Shown here in pieces: positions 55,357-64,000 of a stretch of 64,000 nucleotides of DNA (position 1 is its first letter; each line of letters starts with the position of its first letter). Origin of the DNA: Azohydromonas aeria (GTDB taxonomy: Bacteria > Pseudomonadota > Gammaproteobacteria > Burkholderiales > Burkholderiaceae_C); NCBI RefSeq assembly GCF_009760915.1, contig NZ_VIDQ01000003.1, positions 124,001 to 188,000 on the forward strand, in the 5' to 3' direction. A program made the translations under genes and the position numbers. The notes under the pieces were generated by a model that made no database searches, was not told the DNA's origin, and saw only the letters and a program-made list of their open reading frames with translations.

Positions 55357-56607
55357 ATGCGCAGCACGACGTTCGAGTTCCAGGGCGCGCAGGGCCAGCG
55401 GCTGTCGGGCCGGCTGGACCTGCCCGAGCCGCCGGTGAGGGCGCATGCCCTCTTCGCCCATTGCTTCAGCTGCAGCAAGCAGTCGCTGGCCGCCGTGCGC
55501 ATCGCGCGCGCGCTGACGGCCCAGGGCATCGGGGTGCTGCGCTTCGACTTCACCGGCCTGGGCGAGAGCGAGGGCGATTTCGCGGACAGCACCTTCGGCG
55601 GCAGCGTGGAGGACGTGCGCGCCGCCGCGCGGGCCATGCACGCGGCCGGCATCGCGCCCGGGCTGCTCATCGGCCACAGCCTGGGCGGCGCCGCGGCGCT
55701 GGCCGCCGCCGACGGCCTGCCGGGCCTGAAGGCCGTGGCGGTGATCGCCGCGCCCTTTGACGTGCAGCACGTCACCCGGCTGTTCGGCGCGCAGCTGCAG
55801 ACGCTGCTCGACCAGGGTGAGGCCGAGGTGCAGCTCGGCGGGCGGCCTTTCCGGATGCGGCGCGCCTTCATCGACGAGTTGCGCGAGCACGACCAGGGCC
55901 GGCGCATCGCCGCCCTGCGCCAGGCGCTGCTGGTGCTGCACGCGCCGGGCGACACGACGGTCGAGATCGCCAATGCCGGCTCCATCTTCCAGGCGGCGCA
56001 CCATCCCAAGAGCTTCGTCTCGCTGGACGATGCCGACCACCTGCTGATCCGGGCGGCGGACGCCGCCTATGCCGCGCAGGTGATCGCCGCCTGGTCCGCC
56101 CGTTACCTGGGCCCGGCGGCGCCGCGCAGCGCCGGCGAGCCCGGGGAGGTCGTGGTCCAGGACACCGGCGAGGGCGACTTCCAGGTGGAGGTGGCGGCCG
56201 GCGGCGCGACCTTCCTGGCCGACGAGCCCGTGGACGCCGGCGGCCTGGGCTCGGGCCCGACGCCCTACGACCTGCTCTGCGCCGGGCTGGGCGCGTGCAC
56301 CGTGATGACCTTGCGGATGTATGCGCGCCGCAAGGGCTGGCCCCTGCGGCGCGTGCGCGTGCGGGTGGGCCATGCCCGCCACGCCGGCGAGTCGCCGCCC
56401 GACGTGTTCATGCGCCACGTCGAGGTCCAGGGCGAGCTGGCCGACGACCAGCGCCAGCGGCTGCTGGAGATCGCCGGCCAGTGCCCGGTGCATCGCTCGC
56501 TGGAGCGCGGCGCCCAGGTCCGCACCCAGGCCGTGCTTGCATCCCAGGCCTTGCAGGGCGTGGAGGAGGCCGGTCAGCACGCACTGGACATGGAGGCGGA
56601 CTCCTGA
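55357..56607 (+). CDS. Alpha/beta hydrolase fused to OsmC-family domain
   Basis: A 416-residue fusion. Residues 1-255 form an alpha/beta hydrolase with nucleophile Ser in LIGHSLGGAAAL and a conserved DDADHLL. Residues 270-405 form an OsmC/Ohr domain with C314 in LGACTVMTLRMYA and a second Cys in GQCPVHRSLERG, the peroxidatic pair pattern. Such bifunctional proteins are known in proteobacteria. The OsmC part would reduce organic hydroperoxides. GGAGGA lies nine bases before the ATG. Confidence 0.92.
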   Translation: MRSTTFEFQGAQGQRLSGRLDLPEPPVRAHALFAHCFSCSKQSLAAVRIARALTAQGIGVLRFDFTGLGESEGDFADSTFGGSVEDVRAAARAMHAAGIAPGLLIGHSLGGAAALAAADGLPGLKAVAVIAAPFDVQHVTRLFGAQLQTLLDQGEAEVQLGGRPFRMRRAFIDELREHDQGRRIAALRQALLVLHAPGDTTVEIANAGSIFQAAHHPKSFVSLDDADHLLIRAADAAYAAQVIAAWSARYLGPAAPRSAGEPGEVVVQDTGEGDFQVEVAAGGATFLADEPVDAGGLGSGPTPYDLLCAGLGACTVMTLRMYARRKGWPLRRVRVRVGHARHAGESPPDVFMRHVEVQGELADDQRQRLLEIAGQCPVHRSLERGAQVRTQAVLASQALQGVEEAGQHALDMEADS

Positions 56608-56715
56608 CCGCCCTCACGCGCAGCGAGGACACGGGCTTCGTGCCCTGCGACGGCTTCCAGGGGTGGTGCTCCCGTTGCGCAACGGCTCCAGCGGCTCCAT
56701 CGGCGGCTTTTCAGC

Positions 56716-57468
56716 TCAGGTCGTCGAGCCGCAGCCGCCGAAATGGGCGTGGAAATCGAGGTGCACGATGCGCCGCGGCGCGCCGGGTGCCGCCAGCGCT
56801 GCGGCCCATCCCGGCGCAGGCCGCAGATCGTGCAGCCACCAGCCCGCAGGCGGCGCCGGGCTGGCGCCGCAACCCACGTGCACCTGCACGGGCGGCAGCG
56901 ACAGTCCCGTGCCCAGCGCCTTGAGATAGGCCTCCTTGCGCGTCCAGCAGCGCAGAAAGCCCGCCAGCTGCTGTGCCGGCGCCAGCGCCAGCAGCTCGCG
57001 GTGCTCGGCGGCCGAGCACACCTGCCGCGCCAGGCCGTCGAGGTCCTGAAGCGGCCGCAGGGCTTCGAGGTCCACGCCCAGTGCCGGGCCGTCCGCCACG
57101 GCGATGAGCATGAGGTCCTGCGTGTGCGAGGCATTGAAGGCCGGCGCCTGCGCCGCGGCCCGGGCGCCCGGCACGAGCGCCGGCTTGCCGTACGCACCGT
57201 AGGCAAAGCGCAGCCGGGCGGCATCGTCGTTGACGTAGCACGCCAGCACCCGGCGCAGCGCAGCGCGCCCAAGCATGTAGCGGCGCCGGTCGCGCTCGAA
57301 GTGGAAGCGCGCCGCGCGCTCGTGCTCGTCGCCCGACAGGCTTTCGGCCGCCGCCGCCGTTCCGCCGCTCGCGCCGTCGAGCAGGCTCACGGTCCAGACA
57401 TGGACTTCGTCGCCGGCCAGCGCCGGCGCGGGCGGCATGGCCATGGCGCCAGGGACCGGGCTGCCCAT
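56716..57468 (-). CDS. 4'-phosphopantetheinyl transferase (Sfp type)
   Basis: A 250-residue Sfp-type transferase with GVDLEALRPL, and WTRKEAYLKALGTGLSLPP, the two magnesium/CoA signatures. It transfers the phosphopantetheine arm to carrier-protein domains. The ATG shares one base with the stop of the upstream thioesterase gene (TGATG). No NRPS or PKS gene lies in the window. Confidence 0.9.
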   Translation of the reverse strand: MGSPVPGAMAMPPAPALAGDEVHVWTVSLLDGASGGTAAAAESLSGDEHERAARFHFERDRRRYMLGRAALRRVLACYVNDDAARLRFAYGAYGKPALVPGARAAAQAPAFNASHTQDLMLIAVADGPALGVDLEALRPLQDLDGLARQVCSAAEHRELLALAPAQQLAGFLRCWTRKEAYLKALGTGLSLPPVQVHVGCGASPAPPAGWWLHDLRPAPGWAAALAAPGAPRRIVHLDFHAHFGGCGSTT

Positions 57469-58289
57469 CAGCGCGGCGGCGGCGGTGGCGGCGCGTCGGC
57501 CGTCCTCGCGCCGCTGGCTGCCGACGCCAGGAGCTGGTGAGCGGTGAGCGAGGACGCGGCGTGCGGCGGGCCGGACTCCGGGTCGCGCTCGAGAGCCGGC
57601 CGGCCTGCGGCGTGCACGTGCGCGGATATCAACTGCCGGATCGGAGCCCAGTGCTGCTCGATGAAGAAGTGGTTGCCGGGGAAACGGTGCAGCTGCAGCG
57701 GCAGCGTGGTTTCCTGCTGCCAGGCACGGGCGTCGTCCTCGCTGACCTCGTCGTCGGCGCCGACGAGCACCGTGACGGGGAAGTCGAACGGCGCGGCAAC
57801 CTCGTGGCGGTAGTGGGCCAGCGCCGCGAAATCGGCGCGTATCACGGGTTCGTAGAGGTCCATCAGCTCCGGCTCGGCCAGGATGGCCGGCGGGCAGCCG
57901 CCGAGGTCGCGCAGCACGCGGTGCAGCTCGGGCCGCGGCAGCCGGTGCCAGCCGCGGTCGATGACGCGCGTCGGTGCCCGCCCGCCGGAGACGACCAGCG
58001 CCCGCGGCGCCGGCAGCCCCTGGCTGCGCGCCAGCCGCGCCACGAGGTAGGCCAGCAGCGACCCCAGGCTGTGGCCGAACAGCACGCAGGGCCCGTGCAG
58101 GTGCGGCCGCATCTGTCGCAGCAGCTCCGCGGCCATCGCGTGGCAGTCGTTGAGCAGCGGCTCGTGGAACCGGCGCCCCCGCCCGGGCAGCTCGAAGGTC
58201 AGGACCTCGATCGAGTCGAAAGCCGCCCCCAGTCCGCGATAGGACAGGGCGCTGCCACCGGAGAAGGGAATGCAGAGCAGGCGCGTCAT
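57468..58289 (-). CDS. Type II thioesterase
   Basis: A 273-residue alpha/beta hydrolase of the GrsT/SrfA-D class: LLCIPFSGGSALSYRGL start, VLFGHSLGSLLAY nucleophile elbow, VLVGADDEVSEDDA and LHRFPGNHFFIEQH catalytic His. It edits mis-primed carrier proteins of NRPS/PKS assembly lines. The final 50 residues are Pro/Ala-rich. Coupled with the PPTase downstream. Confidence 0.9.
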   Translation of the reverse strand: MTRLLCIPFSGGSALSYRGLGAAFDSIEVLTFELPGRGRRFHEPLLNDCHAMAAELLRQMRPHLHGPCVLFGHSLGSLLAYLVARLARSQGLPAPRALVVSGGRAPTRVIDRGWHRLPRPELHRVLRDLGGCPPAILAEPELMDLYEPVIRADFAALAHYRHEVAAPFDFPVTVLVGADDEVSEDDARAWQQETTLPLQLHRFPGNHFFIEQHWAPIRQLISAHVHAAGRPALERDPESGPPHAASSLTAHQLLASAASGARTADAPPPPPPR

Positions 58290-58396
58290 GGCGTGGGACT
58301 CGTCTCCATCAGGGTTGGCGGCGGCGCTGGCGGCGGCGCACGATCATGGGAAGTGGAACAGGCAACAGAGGCGTCGGTTCATCCGGTGGCGCGCGC

Positions 58397-59182
58397 TCAG
58401 GGCAGGCCGAAGCCCAGGCGCCTGAACACGGCCCTGGCCGGCTCGCCGCGCAGCCAGGCGACGAACTCGCCGGCCAGCGCGGCGTTGCCGCTGCCGGCCG
58501 TGACGGCGGCCAGGTGCACGATGGGCGTGGCCGTGGCCAGCGTCTGCGCCACCCGCACGCGGCCCGTCGCCGCGGCCGCGGCAGCGTCCGAGCCCAGCAC
58601 GATGCCGGCCTGCGCATCGGCGCGCGCCACCAGCTCCACCACCTCGCGCGCATCGTCCACGCTCACGACCTTGCGCTGCAGCGTCGGCCACAGCCGCTGG
58701 GCGTTGATGGCCTCGCGCGCATAGCGCCCGGCCGGCACGCCGGGCTGGCGGCCCAGCGCGATGCGCATCACTTCCGGCTGGCCCAGGTCGAGCAGCCGCT
58801 GCACCGGCACGGTCAGGGATGGGGGGACGATCAGCACCAGCGTGTTGGTGGCGAAGACGCCGCGCGCATCGGGCCGCAGCAGGCGGCGCTGCTCGCCCAG
58901 ATCCACGGTGGCCGCGTCGGCCCCGGCCAGCACGTCGGCTGCCAGGCCGCGCCCGATCTGCTCCAGCAGCGCGCCCGACGCGCCGGCCTGCAGCCTGACG
59001 CGCACGCCCGGACGCCCGGCTTCGAACTGCCGCGCCACGGCGGCCAGGGCCTCGGCGAGGCTGCCGTCGGCGGCCACCACGAGCTCCTGCTGCGCCTGCG
59101 CCTGCGCAGCCGGCAGGGCCGGGGCCAGTCCGATGAGGACGCCGGCCCGGCACGCGGCCCGCCTTGTGAAGGTTTGTGTCAT
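58397..59182 (-). CDS. modA: Molybdate-type ABC transporter substrate-binding protein
   Basis: A 261-residue periplasmic protein with a twin-Arg-like signal sequence (TRRAACRAGVLIGLAPALPAAQAQA). Mature part ELVVAADGSLAEALAAVARQFE, GASGALLEQIGRG, DVLAGADAATVDL and IALGRQPGVPAGRYAREAI is typical of ModA. No modB or modC gene is adjacent, so it may serve a transporter encoded elsewhere. Convergent genes and a short gap surround it. Confidence 0.88.
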   Translation of the reverse strand: MTQTFTRRAACRAGVLIGLAPALPAAQAQAQQELVVAADGSLAEALAAVARQFEAGRPGVRVRLQAGASGALLEQIGRGLAADVLAGADAATVDLGEQRRLLRPDARGVFATNTLVLIVPPSLTVPVQRLLDLGQPEVMRIALGRQPGVPAGRYAREAINAQRLWPTLQRKVVSVDDAREVVELVARADAQAGIVLGSDAAAAAATGRVRVAQTLATATPIVHLAAVTAGSGNAALAGEFVAWLRGEPARAVFRRLGFGLP

Positions 59183-59345
59183 GCCGGCAGCCTAAAGCAG
59201 CCGCTGCGCCCCTGGCGCGGAAGCGCCCGGGATCACCGGCGCCAGGAGGCAAGGCAAGCAACCTGCTCCGCACCGCCCATGTCCCGGACATCGCCCGGCC
59301 GCATTCGCCGGCCGCGTCCGTCACGGGTCCGCTGGAGTACCGCGC

Positions 59346-61814
59346 ATGTCCCCATCCCTCACGAGCAACACCGCCCCCAGAGCGGTGGCACCGGGCTGGC
59401 CCGCCGACGACGGGCCGATGGCCGCCCTCATCCGCGCCCACGACTGGGCCGCCACGCCGCTGGGCCCGCCCGCGTCCTGGCCCGCGAGCCTGCGCCTGGC
59501 GGTGGACACCTGCCTGGGCTGCGGCTTTGCCAGCCTGGTGTGCTGGGGGCCGGAGCTGGTGCAGCTCTACAACGACGCTGCCCAGCGCATTCTCGGCGCC
59601 GGGCTCGCCCCGGCGCTGGGCCGGCCCGCGCGGCAGGCCTGGGGCCCGGCCTGGGCACGCGTCGGCCCCCTGGCCGAGCAGGTGCTGCGCAGCGGCAAGC
59701 CCGTGCTGGGCGAGGACGTGCCGCTGCTGCTGCAGCGCGGCAGTGCCCTGGAAACGGCGTATCTCACCTTCTCGCTGGGGGCGCTGCGCGACGAGTCCGG
59801 CGCGGTCGCGGGCGTCTGCGCCACGGTGCTGGAGACCACCGTGAAGGTCCGCGCCGTGGCGGCCCGGCGCGAGAGCGAGGCGCGCATCCATGCCATCGCC
59901 GACCTCGTGCCCGACCTGCTGTGGAGCGACGACGCTGGCGGCCACAGCGACTGGGTCAACCGGCGCTGGCTCGACTACACCGGCTGCAGTGAAGGCGACA
60001 GCCTGGGCCAGGGTTGGCACGCCAGCATCCACCCCGAGGACCTGCCGGCGCTGCTCGCGCGCCGCCGCGGCGCGCTCCAGCAGGGAGCCGCCTGGGAGAG
60101 CGAGCACCGCATCCGGCGCTTCGATGGCGACTTCCGCTGGCACCTGCTGCGCGCGGAGCCGCTGCGCGACGCGGCCGGGCACATCGTGCAGTGGCTGGGC
60201 TCGGCCACCGACATCCACGAGCAGCGCCTGTCGCGCGAGCTGCTGGAGCAGCGCGTGGCCGAGCGCACGCAGGCGCTGCGCCAGCTGCTGCTGCGCGTGG
60301 AGAGCGTGCAGGACGAGGAGCGCCGGCGCATCGCGCGCGAGCTGCACGACTCGCTGGGCCAGTACCTGGCCTCGCTGCTGCTGGCCGTGGGCGTGCTCAA
60401 GGCGGAGCTGGCCGACGCCGAGGCGCGCCGGCGCCTGGAGGCGCTGGAAGCGCAACTGCAGCGGGTGGACCGCGAGCTCGACCGCCTGGTGTTCGTGCTG
60501 CGGCCCACGGCGCTGGAGGACTGCGGCCTGGGCGAGGGCGTGGAGGCCTACGTGCAGACCTGGTCGGACCTCACCGGCGTGGCGGTGGACCTGGAGCTGC
60601 AGGGGCTCGACCGGATGCGGCTGCCGGTGCAGATGCAGGCCGCGGCTTTCCGCGTGGTGCAGGAGTCGCTGACCAACGTGGCCAAGTACGCCCAGGCCTC
60701 GCAGGTGAGCGTGAGCCTGGCGCGGCGCGGGCGGCAGCTGGTGGGCAGCGTCGAGGACGACGGCGTCGGCTTCGACGCCACAGACGCCACGGTGCCGGCG
60801 CCCAACCGCGTCAACTGGGGGCTGCTGGGCATGCAGGAGCGCATCGAGGCGCTGGGCGGCAGCTTTGCCGTCGAGTCGCAGCCCGGCACCGGCACCACGG
60901 TGCTGTGGCGCGTGCCGCTGCGCCCGGCCGCCGCGGGCGCGCCGCCACCCGTCACCAGCCCGCCCGCCGGCGACGGCGGCGCCGCACCCCGGGACATCCG
61001 GCCCGGCGCGGAGCACGGGCAGCACGGGCTCGATGCGCACCACGGGGATTGGGGCCAGTCGGCCCGGCCGCTGGCGCAGATGCTGCTGGGCCGGCTGGCC
61101 GAGGCGGAAGAGGCCGTGCGCGCGCGCGACGACTTCCTGGCCATCGTCGGCCACCAGCTGCGCAGCCCGATGAACGCGCTGTCGCTGCAGCTGCATGCCG
61201 CCGAGCGCTGGCTGGGGCAGGGCGACGGCGCGCGCGCCACCGACGGCCTGCAGCGCGCCCGGCGCATCCTGCGGCGCTTCGTGCAGCGCGCCACCGTGCT
61301 GCTCGACGTGAGCCGGCTCAACACCGGGCAGTTCCGGCTCGACATCGCCCCGGTGGATGTGTCGGCGCTGGTGGCGCGCGTGCTCGACGGCTGCGCGCAG
61401 GACGCGGCCTTCCTCGGCGCGCCGGTGCGGGCCGACATCGAGCCGGGCCTGGCGGCGCACTGGGATGCGCAGGCCGTCGAGGAGGTGCTGTGCAACCTGG
61501 TCGGCAACGCCATCAAGCACGGCGCGGGCGGCGCCGTCGAGGTGACGGCCGCACGCGAAGGCGCCGCCCACGTCCTGCTGTCGGTGGCGGACCGGGGGCC
61601 GGGCATCGACCCTGCTCAGCAGTTGCGGCTGTCGGAGCGCTTCGAGCGCGTGGTGGGGGTGCCGACCATGACCAGCGGCTTCGGCATCGGGCTGTGGCTG
61701 GTGGGCCAGATCGTGCGGGCCCACGGCGGCACGGTCGATGTCGCGGTCGGCCCGCGGGGCGGCAGCTCCTTTCGCGTCAAATTACCCGTTTCGGCAATTC
61801 CCGCCCGTTCCTGA
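59346..61814 (+). CDS. Sensor kinase with two complete transmitter modules (HisKA_3 and HisKA)
   Basis: An 822-residue soluble protein. Order: a PAS/GAF-like N-terminal region (about 15-160), a PAS domain (about 180-300), a NarL-partner type HisKA_3 with H334 in IARELHDSLGQYLASLL, and HATPase ending VLWRVPLRP near 535. A low-complexity linker follows, then a second dimerisation domain with H603 in LAIVGHQLRSPMNALSL and a second HATPase (LVGNAIKHG, DRGPGIDPAQ, GFGIGLWLVGQIV) to 822. Two different kinase cores in one chain are unusual. The KaiC-like ATPase gene follows after 14 bp. Confidence 0.92.
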   Translation: MSPSLTSNTAPRAVAPGWPADDGPMAALIRAHDWAATPLGPPASWPASLRLAVDTCLGCGFASLVCWGPELVQLYNDAAQRILGAGLAPALGRPARQAWGPAWARVGPLAEQVLRSGKPVLGEDVPLLLQRGSALETAYLTFSLGALRDESGAVAGVCATVLETTVKVRAVAARRESEARIHAIADLVPDLLWSDDAGGHSDWVNRRWLDYTGCSEGDSLGQGWHASIHPEDLPALLARRRGALQQGAAWESEHRIRRFDGDFRWHLLRAEPLRDAAGHIVQWLGSATDIHEQRLSRELLEQRVAERTQALRQLLLRVESVQDEERRRIARELHDSLGQYLASLLLAVGVLKAELADAEARRRLEALEAQLQRVDRELDRLVFVLRPTALEDCGLGEGVEAYVQTWSDLTGVAVDLELQGLDRMRLPVQMQAAAFRVVQESLTNVAKYAQASQVSVSLARRGRQLVGSVEDDGVGFDATDATVPAPNRVNWGLLGMQERIEALGGSFAVESQPGTGTTVLWRVPLRPAAAGAPPPVTSPPAGDGGAAPRDIRPGAEHGQHGLDAHHGDWGQSARPLAQMLLGRLAEAEEAVRARDDFLAIVGHQLRSPMNALSLQLHAAERWLGQGDGARATDGLQRARRILRRFVQRATVLLDVSRLNTGQFRLDIAPVDVSALVARVLDGCAQDAAFLGAPVRADIEPGLAAHWDAQAVEEVLCNLVGNAIKHGAGGAVEVTAAREGAAHVLLSVADRGPGIDPAQQLRLSERFERVVGVPTMTSGFGIGLWLVGQIVRAHGGTVDVAVGPRGGSSFRVKLPVSAIPARS

Positions 61815-61828
61815 CCGGCAGCTTCCAC

Positions 61829-63286
61829 ATGACTTTCCACTCCCCTTCCGGCGCTCCCGGCCTGCCCCGCGTGCCCACCGGCATTGCCGGGCTGGACGAG
61901 GTGACCGGCGGCGGTTTCCTGCAGTCCGGCGTCTACATGGTCCAGGGCACGCCGGGCGCGGGCAAGACGATCCTGGCCAACCAGATCGGCTTCATCCGCG
62001 CCGCGGCGGGCGACGCGGTGGTGTACGTGACGATGCTGGCCGAGTCGCACGCGCGGCTGATGCAGCACATGCGCGCGTTCTCGTTCTTCGACGAGGCCCT
62101 GGTACCGCAGCGGCTCTACTACGTCAGCGCCTTCAATGCCCTGCGCGAGGGCGGCCTGCCCGCCGTGGTGAACCTGCTGCGCAGCGAGATGCGCGCGCAC
62201 CATGCGCGGCTGCTGGTGCTCGACGGCCTGGTGGTCGCGGCCCATGCCGCGCCGACGGACGAATCGCTCAAGCTCTTCATCAGCGAGGTGCAGGCGCATT
62301 CCACGCTCACGGGCTGCACCACGCTGCTGCTGGCCAGCGACGACGCGGACCGGCCCGTGTCGCCCGAGCAGACCATGGTGGACGGCATCGTGGCGCTGCG
62401 CGAATGCGCGCTGGACCGCCGCCGCGAGCGCACGCTGGAGGTGGTGAAGTTCCGCGGCAGCCCCACGCTGCGCGGCTCGCATGTCTTTCGCATCGGGGTG
62501 GACGGCATCACGCTGTACCCGCGGCTGGAGGCGGCGCGGCGCGAGTCGCCACGCGACGCCATCAAGCCCCGCGCCGTGTCCACCGGCATCGACGGGCTGG
62601 ACGCGATGTTCGCCATCGGCGGCCTGCCCGAAGGCAGCGTCACGGCGGTGTCGGGCTACTCGGGCAACGGCAAGACCACGCTGGGCCTGCATTTCCTGGC
62701 GCGCGCCAGTGCCGCGGAGCCGGGGCTGTTCTTCGGCTTCTACGAATCGCCGGAATTCCTGCTGCAAATCTCGCAGTCGCTGGGCCGCGACCTGCAGCCG
62801 CTGGTGGATGCGGGCGTGCTGCACTTCGAGTGGCAGCCCTTCGGCGAGAACCTGCTCGACGAGCTGGCGGCGCGGCTGCTGGAAGCCATCCGGCGCACCG
62901 GCGCGCGGCGCGTCGTGGTCGATGGCCTGGGCGGCTTCGTCGCGGCCACCGGCTACGAGGCGCGCGACGGCAGCTTCCTGGCCGCCCTGGCCAACGAGCT
63001 GCGCCGCTCGGGCGCGACGACGCTGATCACGGTGGAGGAGACCGACGCCGAGCGCTCGTCCTTTCCCGTGGGCACGCACACGATGTCGGCCCTGTCCGAC
63101 AACATCATCCGGCTGGCCGTGCAGGTCGATCACCGCGTGCGGCACCGCGTGTGGATCGGCAAGGTGCGCAACAGCCGCTGCGACCAGCGCGTGCGCGAGC
63201 TGGTGCTCGGCCCGGGAGGGCTGGAAATCGCGGAATCGGCCACCGCGGCCGAGGCCGCGCTCGTGACGGGCGGGACCGACGCTTGA
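61829..63286 (+). CDS. KaiC-like double RecA-domain ATPase, copy 2
   Basis: A 485-residue protein with two KaiC-type domains, each introduced by GIAGLDEVTGGGF or GIDGLDAMFAIGG. Walker A motifs are GTPGAGKTI (40-48) and GYSGNGKTT (276-284); Walker B-like strands LLVLDGLVV and RVVVDGLGG. Located between the double kinase and a stand-alone receiver, it repeats the KaiC-kinase-receiver arrangement of copy 1. Start ATG follows CAGCTTCCAC without a strong ribosome-binding site. Confidence 0.92.
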   Translation: MTFHSPSGAPGLPRVPTGIAGLDEVTGGGFLQSGVYMVQGTPGAGKTILANQIGFIRAAAGDAVVYVTMLAESHARLMQHMRAFSFFDEALVPQRLYYVSAFNALREGGLPAVVNLLRSEMRAHHARLLVLDGLVVAAHAAPTDESLKLFISEVQAHSTLTGCTTLLLASDDADRPVSPEQTMVDGIVALRECALDRRRERTLEVVKFRGSPTLRGSHVFRIGVDGITLYPRLEAARRESPRDAIKPRAVSTGIDGLDAMFAIGGLPEGSVTAVSGYSGNGKTTLGLHFLARASAAEPGLFFGFYESPEFLLQISQSLGRDLQPLVDAGVLHFEWQPFGENLLDELAARLLEAIRRTGARRVVVDGLGGFVAATGYEARDGSFLAALANELRRSGATTLITVEETDAERSSFPVGTHTMSALSDNIIRLAVQVDHRVRHRVWIGKVRNSRCDQRVRELVLGPGGLEIAESATAAEAALVTGGTDA

Positions 63287-63654
63287 GCCCGCAACGCATC
63301 CTGGTCGTGGACGACGAGCTCTCCAACGCGGAGGTGCTCGGCCTGATCCTGCGCGAGGAGGGCTTTCACGTCGTGGTGGCGGGCGACGCCCGCCAGGCGC
63401 TGGCGCGCATCGCCGAGGCCGCGCCCGACCTGCTGATCACCGACTACATGATGCCGGGCATGAGCGGCGTGGAGCTGGCGCGCGCCGTGCGGCAGCTGCC
63501 GCAGCACCAGGGTCTGCCGGTGCTGCTGATGAGCGGCGCCGCGGCCTCGGCACTGGCCGTGCAGGCCCAGGACTTCAACGCCTTCCTGCGCAAGCCCTTC
63601 GACATCGACGAGCTGCTGCGGGCGGTGCGGGCGCTGCTGGCGGGCACGCCCTGA
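63283..63654 (+). CDS. Stand-alone receiver-domain response regulator
   Basis: A 123-residue single-domain regulator: ILVVDDELSNAEVLGLILREEGF, phospho-acceptor Asp in LLITDYMMPGMSG, Thr/Ser position LLMSGA and Lys in FLRKPFD. No output domain. The start is a TTG overlapping the stop of the KaiC-like gene (TTGA); no ATG is available near. Probably a phosphate relay for the adjacent kinase. Confidence 0.88.
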   Translation: MSPQRILVVDDELSNAEVLGLILREEGFHVVVAGDARQALARIAEAAPDLLITDYMMPGMSGVELARAVRQLPQHQGLPVLLMSGAAASALAVQAQDFNAFLRKPFDIDELLRAVRALLAGTP

Positions 63655-63836
63655 AGCGGCCGCGGCCCGGGGCACGGCCCGGGGCGCAGCCAGGGGCGCG
63701 CGCCGGCGCGGGAAAGCCGCTGCTGTCGCAATCGGCCAATCAGGTGTCGGCATCCAACAAGTGGCCCTCCCAGGCCTTGGACACATTGGCGTCAGGCGGA
63801 CCGTCGCCGGTCCACGTTCACCTGCGAGGTACACCG

Positions 63837-64000
63837 ATGTCTTCAACTTCGACTCATCCGAGCCGCTTCGCGCTCACGGCGGTCTGCCGCAGCGCGTCGG
63901 GGCAAGTGGCCGCCGTGGCGGCGTTCCTGGAACGCCATGGCGCCTACGTCGAGCAGTTCAGCGTCTTCGACGACAAGCCCACGTCGCGCTTCTTCCTGCG
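63837..64000 (+). CDS. purU: Formyltetrahydrofolate deformylase, 5' part
   Basis: The first 54 codons are visible before the window ends. RFALTAVCRSASGQVAAVAAFLERHG, then EQFSVFDDKPTSRFFLR match the N-terminal ACT domain of PurU (RYVLTLSCPDRPGIVAAV...FDD..SGRFFMR). The usual DRPG has become ASGQ. PurU hydrolyses 10-formyl-THF to formate and THF. Confidence 0.8.
   Translation, partial: MSSTSTHPSRFALTAVCRSASGQVAAVAAFLERHGAYVEQFSVFDDKPTSRFFL

Overview
The window is about 64 kb of very GC-rich bacterial chromosome. Gene content, codon use and gene style (tandem universal stress proteins, phasins, hybrid kinases, KaiC-like ATPases, PurU at the right edge) suggest a betaproteobacterium of the Burkholderiales, most likely Comamonadaceae. 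No rRNA, tRNA, CRISPR array or intact transposase gene was seen.

Layout. (1) 1-3859: a tightly coupled minus-strand organosulfur operon (SfnB-like flavin monooxygenase, cysteine-dioxygenase-like cupin, rhodanese), divergent from an SsuD-like luciferase-family monooxygenase. (2) 3860-5870: gene debris, including a DUF4143-type ATPase tail and a frameshifted CBS domain, plus two unknown small ORFs. (3) 5871-24128: an accessory stress region with two two-component systems, a Crp/Fnr regulator, five Usp genes (one internally deleted), a BON protein, a nicotinamidase-like protein lacking its catalytic Cys, a cytochrome c, a phasin, a TIR-domain protein, and two orphan ornithine-transcarbamylase N-domains. 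(4) 24452-30161: a PAS hybrid-type kinase and a PAS-GGDEF-EAL protein. (5) 30137-40815: three zinc alcohol dehydrogenases, hemerythrin, SRPBCC, DJ-1/PfpI, a beta-CASP metallo-hydrolase, a two-domain kinase and another Usp. (6) 41020-43763: a second phasin-like protein, a CrpP/RMF-like small protein, two cold-shock proteins and an extra IF-1. (7) 44280-48931: KaiC-like ATPase, hybrid kinase and glutamate dehydrogenase. (8) 49127-59182: glycogen debranching/GH13 pair, SDR, CheD, hydrolase-OsmC fusion, orphan PPTase/thioesterase and ModA. (9) 59346-64000: double-transmitter kinase, second KaiC-like ATPase and receiver, then purU (partial).

How it fits together. Regions 3-5 resemble the low-oxygen-activated (lxa) locus type known from Burkholderia cenocepacia (Usps, phasins, zinc ADHs, MBL protein, cytochrome c, sensors). 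The sequence supports a common control: 14-bp FNR-type boxes (TTGNN-N4-NNCAA) occur upstream of at least six of these transcription units. In all six a -10-like hexamer starts exactly 28.5 bp from the box centre, the geometry of a class II FNR promoter (-41.5). The Fnr-family regulator encoded at 8753-9532 keeps the E-SR recognition helix that reads TTGA but has Trp where FNR has its internal Fe-S ligand Cys. Several members of the locus are decaying (internally deleted Usp, PAS protein with a TGA, remnants of CBS, phosphoribosyltransferase and nicotinate phosphoribosyltransferase genes), so the region looks like an accessory anoxia-persistence island in active turnover.
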